Shown here in pieces: positions 24,516-34,881 of a stretch of 64,000 nt of DNA. The position numbers and the translations under genes were made by a program. The first letter of the stretch is position 1. Each line of letters opens with the position of its first letter. The notes below the pieces were generated by a model that saw only the letters and a program-made list of their open reading frames with translations, made no database searches and had not been told where the DNA came from. Source of the stretch: Haplosporangium gracile. Lineage: Eukaryota; Mortierellomycota; Mortierellomycetes; Mortierellales; Mortierellaceae. The stretch lies in the NCBI GenBank assembly GCA_015499985.1, contig JAAAUF010000059.1:1-64000 (forward strand). The letters are read 5' to 3'.

Positions 24516-25460
24516 GGACTTTATTTGGGCTGTGGTGCCGAGGGAAGACCAAAGAGGTGAACGGGCGGGATCGAGGGAGCCTACATTGTGTTCACTACAA
24601 AAGAAGAAAAAAAGGAGACACAGACCATGCCAACTGCATTCGTACTCCCATGACAATCGTTCTTTTTTCATCTCTTCAATTTGAGCTGTAACACACACGT
24701 AAGCAGACCTATCCTCTCCTCGCTTCTCTCTCTTTCTCGTTCTCTCTCCCCCCAAATAGGCAAACGGACAGCAGTGAGATGTGCCATTGTCCATTCACTC
24801 CATCCGAGAATCAGATGGGATTCGAAAGTGATGTTCTTGGCAACACAAAACAAAAACCATGATAAAGAGGCTCACTTGCCGAAACGAATTCAGGGACGGA
24901 GTAAACACACCCGCGTTCTTCAACGGTCTTTCTTGTTTTTTTTTTATAAAACGAGTGGTGTGAGAAATCTCGGCCATTGAACACAAGGAGGAAGACCAAA
25001 AGAGAGAGGGTCAACAATAGAAGGGAAGGAGAGGGAGGGGAGGGAGAGATGGACAACCCACCAGAGACAGGCACAGTAAACATTCACAAAGCAAGTTCAC
25101 ACAGATTAGGACTCCTTTCACCCGTCACCGCCTATCATCGGCTCTTACTCAGCCCACCAAATACAATTTTTTGAATTTTGCTCATTGTTTGATTGAATAA
25201 TCACAACAACGACGCCCTTTATTTTTCTTGTTTCTCCACCCCTCTTACTTCAAAAAAAAAGATCATCCATCAGTTAGCGGTTCGAAAGATAACCTTATCT
25301 CAGTCGCACACATCCAATCACCACCGCCCTTGATTAATCACCTATTTCCTAACCATCCATTCCTTTTGAACACGTTCCTCCGCCTCCACGCGTATACAAA
25401 CACACATATGCTCATGCGCATCACACGCATTACCTAAAAGCACAAGGTACCCCGTTCACA
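24516..25460. other. Upstream region of the 7-TM pseudogene
   Basis: AT-rich and low-complexity sequence with several A-runs. No conserved ORF was found. Confidence 0.5.
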
Positions 25461-26705
25461 ATGTCGAGTTGGAACCTCGGAAACATCACCTGGCCCTACT
25501 TTTCCAATCGCGATCGCTATGGCTCTTGGGGCAACGCCCTGCCCGCCGATCTCTCCTATCAAACGATCATGACCTATCTCTCCGCCATGGGAGCCACCGC
25601 CATCTACATGTGCTACAAGGTCCCCACCCGATTCCGCTTCATCGACCTCAGCATTGCCGTCGTCGCCTACCTTCGAACCATCTATGTCGTCAATTCAAAC
25701 GTCTTTTGGACGTGGAATTTTATAGCCTAGGACACAGAAGTCGTCATTCTCTGTCATGCCATCGTCGCTGTCGGATCCGGATTCTACCCCATGTCCGAGG
25801 AACGCAACTTTTTCCGTCGCTTCTCTCTCTTCACAATCATTATCTATGGCCTGATCGCGCTCGCCAACCTAGTTTACTATATCCAGCAGCGAGATTTCTA
25901 GCGTCCTCTCACTGGTGCTAAAGTCCAAAAAAGTTGCGCGATGGAATTCTCCGCACCGAGCTCTATACTCCTCAAGAACTCGCAACCCAACGTGCCTGCA
26001 AACAGAATATGGGGCTAATCCTCATGGGCGTTGCGGCCAATACAGGAGTCGATAATTGGACTGAGATTGCCTGGGCCGAACAAGACTACTATCTCCGATC
26101 TTCGACCGTCCATTACCTGACCCACCAGATCATCATGCTCTTCACCTGTGTTTGGGTATGCGTGTATCTCTTCAAGCTCCTCATCCGTCAGCACAAGTAT
26201 GGTCCAGTCGGACGCTCTATCGATAGTGATGCCATGGCTGTTGCCGTTTGGTACATGTCTACCCTTCTTTCCCTTGCTTTTGTAAGTTGACCTACAATTT
26301 ATGCACGCTTTTTTTTCTTCTTCGTGCAGGATACATGTGTGAGAAGGTATGCAGAGTGTTAACACCAAGACACTATTTCTCCTTCCTAACAATCCACAAT
26401 GTATGTAGGTGTATGGGCTGCTCAATTTTATGTACTGCTTCCGTAACGAACTTATTTTCGTACCTCAGATGCAAGCCCTCGATTTCTGTACCCACATCAC
26501 CATTTGTCCCATCTTCTTCCTCCCCGCCCCGAAGTTTCTTGTCCGTTTCTACGGATACCACTTCCAAATGCTCCAGGCCCAGGCCACCAACAGCGGCGCT
26601 GGCGGAGGAAGCAAGGGCAACGGCACCACCCGCAGCTGGAACTCGACCAAGGAACACGGCCATGCTCCAATCACGGCCGACAGCAGCACCCAGACCGGAC
26701 TTTGA
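25461..26705 (+). pseudogene. 7-TM membrane protein gene, copy A, disrupted
   Basis: Family not recognised. The reconstructed reading path starts MSSWNLGNITWPYFSN and contains about seven hydrophobic segments, for example IMTYLSAMGATAIYMCY, LSIAVVAYLRTIYVV, FTIIIYGLIALANLVYY, IIMLFTCVWVCVYLFKLL and MAVAVWYMSTLLSLAF. A plausible intron starts at a GTAAGT donor near 26283 and ends before GTGTATGGGCTGC near 26409, joining to LNFMYCFRNELIFVPQ and a short polar tail that ends at 26705. Two in-frame stops (TAG at 25728-25730 and 25899-25901) and a frameshift in an A-run (25927-25932) interrupt it. The stops are real losses rather than introns because the second copy (54290-55461) reads through at these exact places. 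Short isoforms from either half cannot be excluded. Confidence 0.72.
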
Positions 26706-27452
26706 TGCTGGCCATCCATGCCGACAGCGGCCTCTCCCGAATCGACAGCGGCGATGTCCCCAAGAGCTCTTCCCAGATAAGTTCAGTCCCCAGCAGCTCG
26801 GCGGTCCAGATCCTAGCAGCCCTGGTCATCTCTGTCTCCCAGCACCCAGATGTCGGTGCCCCTCGGGTGACAATGTTTCTTCCTAGGGTGATCGTGCAAA
26901 TTCGATCCATGACGAGTTTGGTGATGTCGATATCCAGATGCAAACGTTCAAATCGAAGCGCAGGAAACAGCCAAAAGAAGAACAGTGAAAACCGGTAGTC
27001 TTTTCTTAGCGGCGGCGTGCTACTGAAGCGCACATCTCCTAAGAGCGACAAACAAGCATAAAAGGGCCAGTTTTGATAGGAGGTCTTTGTGAACAATTTT
27101 GAAAATGCTCCTAGTCCACCATCCATTTTTTCAAAAGCTACAACGCCTAATATTAATGAAAAAGGAAATTCATCGGCTACGTTGACCAACTCTGAGCAGA
27201 CTGCGAGATCAACGCTTTGTTACCGAAAGAACAACGAGAACCGAGGGTGATTCCATGGTGCCTTCTTGGTGGCATAAAGTCGATGTATGGGAAGAAAGAG
27301 TCGGAGTACTGCCAAATGGCCACACCGATTACGCTTTACTGGCACAACACCTATAAATTAAATATCGACATAAGGCGCCACCATTCTTTTCTTCTCCTCT
27401 CTTCTCTCCTTACATCACAAGCCCAGTCATTGACACATGTCCCTTTCCCCTC
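26706..27452. other. Intergenic
   Basis: About 750 bp between pseudogenes. Frames overlapping 26504-26998 are shadows of the 7-TM C-terminus and its downstream flank. A C/T-rich stretch at 27380-27450 directly precedes the F-box start. Confidence 0.5.
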
Positions 27453-29310
27453 ATGCTGTTCAAAATACCCTCTGCTTTCAAGAAAGAGTCTGCCCGGTTG
27501 CCTGTCTCGAAGCGAACCCTGCACGCACTCCCGTCCCCGGAAGTCCTCAAAAGAATTTTCGCCTATATTGACGACGACACTATGCATAATACAGTTATAG
27601 TCGTCTGCCGTCAATGGTTCTCTCTCAAGCAGCACGTTGTCATCCGGGAGCTCTCATGGAACGATTCTTTAAAGACCAACAATACCAGGCGCCTCGATAA
27701 ACTCATTTCACATCTCCCTACGACGACTCACCTGAAATGGACCTCGGGCAACAATAGCCTCGTATCCAAGGACGCTCAGAGGATTTTTCAGGCACTTCAA
27801 GAACTCAATGCCAACAAGGACCAAACAAGCATCAGAGGCAATAGTGACCTCCGAGCAGCAAACCTGACAGAATTAGATCCATTTCTTTTCAGAACATTGG
27901 CGTATCTTCCAGCTATCACCGTCCTGCGACTCTGCATCTTTCAATACAACTCCGTCGGCATGGAGTGCACTTTGCAGACTTGCCCTCGCTTGCAAACTCT
28001 TCAGCTAGACTCGCCCTCTGCCTTTTATTTGCAAGCAAACCGGCTCAGCTCAAGCAGCAACGACAGCCCTGAGACTGGATCGCCCACTCTTCCGCTGCGG
28101 TCTCATCATCTTGAGAACGCCTGCTTCTCTCAGAGTAGTCTCGAGTTCTTGCTTGAAGTCACACCCAGTTTGAAGCACCTCCAGCTTCGCAACTTACGCC
28201 GACAGGGTTTTGAAGAGGAATACAACCGGAGTCGTCTTTACAAAGTGCCTAGTCTCGCTCACTCTCCCTCTCCAGTCTATCCACTTTTCTGTCTTTGATA
28301 GTAAGCCACCGAGGCTACCGAAGAGACGCTAGAAAAGGTCCTGATGATCCGTCCTCAGGCTACCAAATGGTCCTTCCGTTCTTTAGACTTGACCCCCATC
28401 CTCAAGCAGTGCCTTAATGAGCCGTCTAATGTTGTCACAACCCACAACCTGGTGACGGACAGCGTCAATCAACCTAACAAGGCCCTTACTCTTCACCAGT
28501 ACCTTTGTAAGTCCTCCACCTCCTCCACGTCAAGGCCGGCCTGCCGTCCTGCCTGATAGAGAGAATGGATATTTTTGGTCGATGGATGAATCTACCGAGA
28601 CACAGGGAGAACGCATACCGTCAACCAGGCATCTGGGTGTGCCACAAGCTGTAGACTTTCCATATCGAGGTCCACAACCTCGGCTCACCCGCTCACCAAA
28701 CGTCGCCCATCCGCACTCGAGTCCTCTTTGGATACATCTCCCGGGTCTGTCTCAACCTTCGCGAACTAGAACTCTGGGAGCCAGATATCATCCCTGGTTT
28801 CTGTCTGGAGCTCGATGGTGGATTCTGTCTTTTGGCCCGTTTACACCTCCTGGAGTATCTCCCCATTGGGTCTGGCAAGAACTTGCAGGTCCTCAAGCCT
28901 CGCGATCTGAAGTGGATCACCAAATCTGGTTAAGCTCGAGTCAGCAAGCTGGGGCGGAAGGATATCATGTACAATTGGCCTAGGTTGTTATTCAAGAAGG
29001 GTCTGCGTGAGCAGGATCGGTTGGATCTTATCGCTAAAGGAGAAGCACTATGTTTTGTTGCGCCCTAGGGAATGGAACCGGCGCTGGTTCAAGGCATGAG
29101 GAATCCGGGACTGTTGGCGGATGACAAGCTGATACAGGATCAGATGAACTCTGATGTTGGGTACGAAAGTCTCCCTCGGCTGCGGTCATTGTCGATCTAC
29201 AGCGATAGTCAGACGCGTCTCTCGCTCGAGGAAGAATATTGAAGAGCGAATGTTGCGGCCTCGAACCAAGACCAAGCCCAGTTCCAGGTTGGCGTGGGCT
29301 TCTGAGCTCA
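27453..29310 (+). pseudogene. F-box/LRR gene, first of the tandem series, decayed
   Basis: The first 281 codons (27453-28298) are open: MLFKIPSAFKK, an F-box region (LPSPEVLKRIFAYIDDDTMHNTVIVVCRQWFSLKQ) and leucine-rich segments ending at LKHLQLRNLRRQG. Then the frame shifts: SLTLPLQSIHFSVFD continues in another frame and hits a stop near 28330. KWSFRSLDLTP and LHQYLC follow; another shift near 28510 leads to LIERMDIFGRW, GIWVCHKL followed by a stop, VHNLGS, LFGYISRV and LRELELWE. The end matches QMNSDVGYESLPRLRSLSIY near 29140-29200. Order and content follow the two intact copies throughout, so the whole stretch is one dead gene with at least two frameshifts and several stops. A truncated F-box protein of 281 residues could still be made. 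Confidence 0.85.
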
Positions 29311-29860
29311 TATTGTCGTTACATTTAAAAAAAGTGAGTTTCGTTCTGTTCATTTCTATTTCCTACGTGTGAACGTGGACGGATGGTCAAAGAACAGCAA
29401 ACATGCAGTAAGGTTGTTGCACACCCTGCACTGATCTGGTAAAATAGCTGACAGCCTTTTGTGGGGACAAACTCCCATGTGTGTAGATTCGCTGCAAAGG
29501 AGGACAAAAGAGTGCGAGTTGGGCGTTGTTGAGAAAAGGCTAAATAAGGTTTGCAGTCACTCTTGATGAATGTATCCGTTGTCGACTTTGGCTTCCTGGC
29601 AATTTTAGTTTCCACAAAAGTCGATAGCAAGACAGCGCTTTTCATTTTGCTCCCTAAGAGTCTGTGTCAATTAGAGTATATCACTGCAGTGAAGCAGAGA
29701 GCGAGAGAGTGGGATCGAGAAAAGTGCTCGTTGTTTTGTTGCTGTATGTTATCTGCTTAAAACAAGTTCGGACATTCTTTTATTCTCACTAAATCTTCGA
29801 CCCATTCATCTCTTTACCTCTTCCTATCGTCACCTTTTTTTCTCTTTCTCGTAGCGTAAC
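29311..29860. other. Spacer between F-box copies
   Basis: About 550 bp holding the promoter side of the next F-box gene and a C/T-rich leader just before its ATG. No other gene was seen. Confidence 0.5.
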
Positions 29861-31867
29861 ATGTTCTTCAAACAGCTGAAAAAGGCAACACAAACATGTC
29901 CAACTCCAAGGGCCCTCGAGATCCCTGAGATTCTCGATCGAGTCTTCTTCTTCATCCAAGACGACTTTGTCCTCTCTCACTCCATCGTCCTTGTCTGTCG
30001 CCAATGGCTCTGGATGAACCAACGCCGCCTTCGTCGCGAACTCAGCTGGTCCGATGACACTAATAACAAGTCCAGCAGCGACACGCTCAGCGTCAACAAG
30101 ATCCTTGCCCGACTCCCAAGAGCAACCCATCTGGTCTGGTCCTCCACAGACGATGTGCTCAAGGAGAAGCATGCGCAAAGATTGATCCTAGCCCTCCGGG
30201 AAAACAACAACTACTACATCGAACGTCTTCGACTCAATGCTGCAGATAACGTTGTCGTCGTTAACGACACCAGCAACAACGACAGTAAGAGCAACAAGCT
30301 CATCGGGCACTGGAAGGACGGTCTCCTCAAGTCCAACAACAAGACTCCTCTGTTGAAAGGTGTCCTCCGCAAGCTGAACCTTAGTGGTCCTGCTGCCCTC
30401 GTCTTTAAAGTCCTCCCATACCTCGCATCCTTGACAACCCTCCAACTCCGTTTGCTCGGGCTCGCGACAATTCAAGTACATACTGTTCTGAATGTCTGTC
30501 CCCACCTTCTTTCCCTCCATCTCAATACTTCCTCGATCATCCATCTTCCCGGATCGTGGACGCCCTCCATGGAAACCATCCTCAGCCTCGAACCCATCCA
30601 CCAGAACGGTATCCTCCCCTTGCAGTCCCTCCTCTTAGAAAACGCAAGCTTCGTTCAAACCAGCCTCGAAGACCTTTTGGTGCTCACGCCACGCCTTGCC
30701 AACTTGCAACTCCGAAACTTGCGTTCGGATACAACCTCAGCCGACAACAACTCCTACAGCTGGCCCAACCTCTTCTGCCAATTGACAACCCTCTCGCTCC
30801 CTCTTCATTCGATCCATTTCTCCATCTATGGCCAAACAGCGTCTGAAAAAGAAGAGCAAGAGAAGGTCCACATGGTCTGTCCTCGATCCTCGGAATGGGC
30901 CTTCAGATCCTTTGATCTGACTCCATCCCTCACCAGTTGTTTGAGCCAGCTACGCAATACGGTCACCACTCTGGAACTGGTGGACAGTGAAGGTCAAGCC
31001 GTCAACAATTATAGCCTCGCTCTTCATCGATATCTCTGCGCATCCCCTCACCTGCTGCACCTCAAGGCTACCAACTCTGTCTGTCTAGTCGAACGAATGG
31101 ACATCCACAATCGTTGGACTCCCTCCGTCCGTGCCAACAACGGATCAGTCGTTCAAGACCTCCAGCCTGGCATCTGGGCTTGCAGAAACCTTCAAACCCT
31201 TCATATTCGTGTCCACAACCTTGGCAGCGCCCCTCTCCAGACCCTGCCTATCCAGTTCCGCATTGTTTTTGGATATATCTCTACAGTCCTTCCGCAACTC
31301 CGTGATTTGGAACTTTTTGAACTCGAGAACGATCCTGGTCTATCGCTCAACCTCTTTGGTGGTCTGTGTTTGCTCGCTCGTCTCCGTCATCTTGAGTCCC
31401 TCCGCCTCGGGACAGGAAAGACTCCACAAAAGGTCCGTGCAGGTGATGTACGCTGGATGATTCCCTCTGGTCAAAGTCGAGTCGGTCGAATGGAGAGAAT
31501 GGAGGTTGTCGCTACTTGGGGTATTCTCTTGACTGCCGAACGTGACGCCGAGAGGAGCCGACAGAAGACTGTCCCCGAATATGCACCCGTGGACGTTTAC
31601 CATCCTTACACCGAACCAAAGGTGGTCGAAGGGCTGATCATGCTGGGCCTCCTCGCGGGCGTCAAGTCCTTGGTTGATCAAATGAACTCCAAGGGAGGGT
31701 ACCAGAGCTGGCCTAGCCTAAAATACCTTTCGGTGTACCAGAAGCATCCGTCCCGAACTATGACTGGATTGGAGAAGGGGTTCGAGAGGCTGATGAAGGG
31801 AAATACGATGGATGTTGACTCGAGGGTGTACGATGAGACTTGTCTCATCATGGGTGGCGGGACATAG
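29861..31867 (+). CDS. F-box and leucine-rich repeat protein, intact
   Basis: Probable substrate-recognition subunit of an SCF-type ubiquitin ligase: the F-box would bind Skp1 and the LRR part a target. One exon, 668 residues. The F-box spans about residues 19-60 (ALEIPEILDRVFFFIQDDFVLSHSIVLVCRQWLWMNQRRLRREL). A polar Asn/Ser/Asp-rich loop lies at about 125-150. Irregular leucine-rich repeats follow from about 165, for example LVFKVLPYLASLTTLQLR, LNVCPHLLSLHLN, LLLENASFVQTSLEDLL, GIWACRNLQTLHIRVHNLG and LPQLRDLELFELENDPGL. The C-terminus keeps WPSLKYLSVYQKHP. The target is not predictable. It is closely related to the copy 950 bp downstream and to the pseudogene upstream, so local duplication formed the series. 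The start is the first Met, and aligns with MLFK and MGLKFF of the neighbours. Confidence 0.9.
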   Translation: MFFKQLKKATQTCPTPRALEIPEILDRVFFFIQDDFVLSHSIVLVCRQWLWMNQRRLRRELSWSDDTNNKSSSDTLSVNKILARLPRATHLVWSSTDDVLKEKHAQRLILALRENNNYYIERLRLNAADNVVVVNDTSNNDSKSNKLIGHWKDGLLKSNNKTPLLKGVLRKLNLSGPAALVFKVLPYLASLTTLQLRLLGLATIQVHTVLNVCPHLLSLHLNTSSIIHLPGSWTPSMETILSLEPIHQNGILPLQSLLLENASFVQTSLEDLLVLTPRLANLQLRNLRSDTTSADNNSYSWPNLFCQLTTLSLPLHSIHFSIYGQTASEKEEQEKVHMVCPRSSEWAFRSFDLTPSLTSCLSQLRNTVTTLELVDSEGQAVNNYSLALHRYLCASPHLLHLKATNSVCLVERMDIHNRWTPSVRANNGSVVQDLQPGIWACRNLQTLHIRVHNLGSAPLQTLPIQFRIVFGYISTVLPQLRDLELFELENDPGLSLNLFGGLCLLARLRHLESLRLGTGKTPQKVRAGDVRWMIPSGQSRVGRMERMEVVATWGILLTAERDAERSRQKTVPEYAPVDVYHPYTEPKVVEGLIMLGLLAGVKSLVDQMNSKGGYQSWPSLKYLSVYQKHPSRTMTGLEKGFERLMKGNTMDVDSRVYDETCLIMGGGT

Positions 31868-32820
31868 GATATTATTGTCATTAGGAGATATGCGTTGGAT
31901 AGATAGTCTAATAGCGTCGCCTAACAAATAGTGGGCGTCTACGAAACATACTAGAACATGACGTTGGTTTCATCAAAGGGAAAGTGGGCTCTATTCATTC
32001 ATGCTCCTCGTCTATTTTGTTGGTGGGCTGAAGAATATCAACTTTCCTTCCTTCGCTTTGTTGTTCTGTTCTCCCTCCGTCGTTGTCTGTCTTGAATCTT
32101 ACCGGGGATATGCTCATCTTGGCGCAACCAGCGGACAATCGTCTGAAATATCCTCAAGGCACCATAATTCATCATTCAGGCACCATCGGTCAGCTCTTCA
32201 GGGACAACACAGTCAAGTCGAGCACCAACAGTCATTATCAGTCTGATACACATCATAGCCAGAATGTCTTTCTACCGCTGCAGCCACTACCCCCTCTTGT
32301 GCATGATCGTTTTGTTTGTTGCTTCTTTTCCAACCTCCCATCCTTCTGTCCAAAATATGTCTTGTGTTTGTTTACACACACTCCCCATTGCAAGTGCAGG
32401 TCATTCGTCCAAATGCACTTAGTTCCCTTGCGCTCTCTTTCCCTCTCTCTTGTGTATCCCTCCCCCTTCGGTCCTCTAAGCACGAATTAGGTCGTTCTGT
32501 TCTAGTGAAGAATGTTTCCCAGCTTTCTTTTTTGGATTTTCGGTACAACGTAATTTTTTTTTCAATCTCTCGACCTTCGATGTGAGCCATCTCTTCTCCT
32601 TTCCTTTTCACACAAGGCTAGTAAGGTCATTGGGACAGAGGAGAGGGCCCCGTGCAAAAGTCGACAGCTGTTATCACAGCAAGCACCAGGCCACATTTTA
32701 TTTCTCATCGCCACCAGTACCCGTGTCTCCGCCCCCATGTATAAAACTCAGGGAGTCGCGGCGTGTTGCTTCCTCCTCTCTTTCCACCGACCCTCTTCCT
32801 ACAAATCCGAAATCTCAATA
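31868..32820. other. Spacer between F-box copies
   Basis: About 950 bp. C/T-rich at 32290-32480 and again at 32700-32800 before the next start. Open frames on both strands are low-complexity and show no family resemblance. Confidence 0.5.
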
Positions 32821-34770
32821 ATGGGGCTCAAATTCTTCAAACTTGGCACGAAAAAGACCCCTGCTACCCCTACTTCCTCCTCCATCACAACCACCACAAA
32901 CAACAAGGCAACGTCCAGAAACTCACCTAGAGCCCTCCAAGTGCCAGCAATCCTCAAGCGGATCTTTGATCACCTCCAAGACGACCCCGAGACCCTGCAC
33001 CAATCCGTCATCCTCGTCTGCCGCCAGTGGTACTATCTCAACCAATCCCGCATCCGTCGTGAGCTCGTCTGGGTCGACGATGCCAAAAACAATTCCTCAA
33101 AGTCCTTTGACAAGCTCGTCACCAGACTGCCCCAAGCTAGCAAGCTCCAGTGGCACTCGAATGATCCTCAGCTGAAGAACAAATACACCCTCAAGCTCCT
33201 CCAGACTCTTGAAGGGAACCGGGATCGCTACCAGCAGAGTCGCAACCTCGCAGCTGCCCCTACTGCGAGTAGTAAAAAGTCAAAGACCCCCCTGAAGAAT
33301 GATGGGCTTCTCCGCCACTTTAAATTGACATACTCGGGTCTCCTCTTCCTCAAGGCCCTTCCATTCCTCCAATCCCTGACAAGTCTTCGACTCGTGGTGG
33401 TCGGGTCCGACACCATCCGTCTGGCCACTGTCCTTGCCGCCTGCCCCAACCTTCTCTCCCTCCAGTTGGAATCAATCACAGGAGTTATCCAGCTCCCATC
33501 CTCTTGGATCTCCCCTTCCCCATCTAATGCTCTTCTACCCCTGAAGTCTTTCATCCTCGAGAACGTCATCTTCTCCCAGCTCGAACTCGAGAACCTCCTC
33601 AAGTCCACCCCTCACCTCAAAGTTCTCCAACTCCGCAACCTTCGTGAGACGACAAACGCCTCTGCGTTCGTGTACAGCTGGCACGGACTCGTCGCACAGC
33701 TCCGCGTCCTTCAAATCTCCCTCCGCTCGATCCATTTCTCCATCTATGGCAAGCCCATGGAAGACGAACGCGAGAAGGTTCTCGTCATCGCGCCTCGTTC
33801 AGACGAATGGGCCTTCAGGTCCTTTGATCTCACACCCACAGTCTCGTACTACCTCCGCGAGATCCCCAATTTTGTCACCACCCTCGAACTCATTGCCCCC
33901 GGTCGCTCAGACCCCGGACATGGTCTTGAGCTCCATCAGTTCCTCTGTTCCTCTCCTCACCTCCTCCACCTCAAGGCCACCCAGTCTGTCTGCCTGATCG
34001 AGAGAATGGATGTTCACCGCCGCTGGTCCCCCTCATCACGCGCAGGAATCAACGTCGACCGCACCGCAGGCATTTGGGCCTGCCGTAACTTGAAGACCCT
34101 CCACATCCGCGTCCACAACCTCGGCAGCCCCGCCATCCAAGACTCACCCGTCCGTTCTCGAATTCTCTACGGCTACATCTCCCGTGTCCTTCCCAAGCTC
34201 CAAGATCTGTACCTCTTTGAGCTCGAAAACGAGCCTGGTCTGTCACTCGATCTCTTTGGCGGCATGTGCTTCCTTGCCCGCCTCCAACACCTCGATTCTT
34301 TCCGCCTCGGCACGGGCAAGAACGACCAGAATGTCCGGCCTGGTGACATCAGCTGGATGCTCGCATCGGGCAGAACCGCACTCTCTAAATCTGAGCGTGG
34401 AGAGTGTGTTCTCACCTGGCAACAACTCCTCATGAGTGACAGTGCCCAGGAGGCCAAGCGTGTTGCGTCCTTGAATGGCCGTGACTATGTCGCCGAACTT
34501 TATGGCTCTTCTTCCGTTAAAATCCACATTGAGCCTCAATTGATCGCTTCTCTTTCCCAGCTGGGTCTCTTGCTGGATGTCAAGGCTTTGGCAGACCAGA
34601 TGAATTCCAAGCAAGGATACGTTTGCTGGCCCAAGCTCAAATTTTTAACCGTATATCAGCCTCTGACTTCGACGTTTATCCTCGCAAAGGGATACACTCG
34701 TGTTGGCAAAGTTGCCGCCTCCGACCTTGACTCCAGAATCAACGACGACCTCGGCGCCATGATGCGCTAA
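32821..34770 (+). CDS. F-box and leucine-rich repeat protein, intact (second copy)
   Basis: Same family and predicted role as the gene at 29861-31867. One exon, 649 residues from ATG 32821 (MGLKFFKLGTKK). An in-frame ATG lies 84 nt upstream at 32737, but the 28 extra residues have no counterpart in the paralogues. After a Thr/Ser/Asn-rich stretch the F-box runs at about 39-85 (ALQVPAILKRIFDHLQDDPETLHQSVILVCRQWYYLNQ). LRR blocks follow, for example LLFLKALPFLQSLTSLRL, LAACPNLLSLQLESI, GIWACRNLKTLHIRVHNLG and LPKLQDLYLFELENEPGL. Conservation with the first copy is strongest from the RSFDLTP block to LFGG(M/L)C(F/L)LARL, so this may be the part under constraint. The gene is convergent with HID1, with stops 111 bp apart. 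Confidence 0.9.
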   Translation: MGLKFFKLGTKKTPATPTSSSITTTTNNKATSRNSPRALQVPAILKRIFDHLQDDPETLHQSVILVCRQWYYLNQSRIRRELVWVDDAKNNSSKSFDKLVTRLPQASKLQWHSNDPQLKNKYTLKLLQTLEGNRDRYQQSRNLAAAPTASSKKSKTPLKNDGLLRHFKLTYSGLLFLKALPFLQSLTSLRLVVVGSDTIRLATVLAACPNLLSLQLESITGVIQLPSSWISPSPSNALLPLKSFILENVIFSQLELENLLKSTPHLKVLQLRNLRETTNASAFVYSWHGLVAQLRVLQISLRSIHFSIYGKPMEDEREKVLVIAPRSDEWAFRSFDLTPTVSYYLREIPNFVTTLELIAPGRSDPGHGLELHQFLCSSPHLLHLKATQSVCLIERMDVHRRWSPSSRAGINVDRTAGIWACRNLKTLHIRVHNLGSPAIQDSPVRSRILYGYISRVLPKLQDLYLFELENEPGLSLDLFGGMCFLARLQHLDSFRLGTGKNDQNVRPGDISWMLASGRTALSKSERGECVLTWQQLLMSDSAQEAKRVASLNGRDYVAELYGSSSVKIHIEPQLIASLSQLGLLLDVKALADQMNSKQGYVCWPKLKFLTVYQPLTSTFILAKGYTRVGKVAASDLDSRINDDLGAMMR

Positions 34771-34881
34771 TAACAATACTTGACTTACAATGATTAAATA
34801 GTTACTTTACGAATTAAAGCCTTTTGCCTTAAGTTTTCCTATTTGACTAAAACGTCTTATTTTCATTTATTTCGCAGCCAG

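Noticed and set aside
25461..26290. Treating the two open halves of 7-TM copy A as separate live genes
   Set aside because: Both halves align continuously with copy B, so they are pieces of one interrupted gene.
32737..32820. 28-residue N-terminal extension of the second intact F-box protein
   Set aside because: Absent from the paralogues, which begin at the position of ATG 32821.
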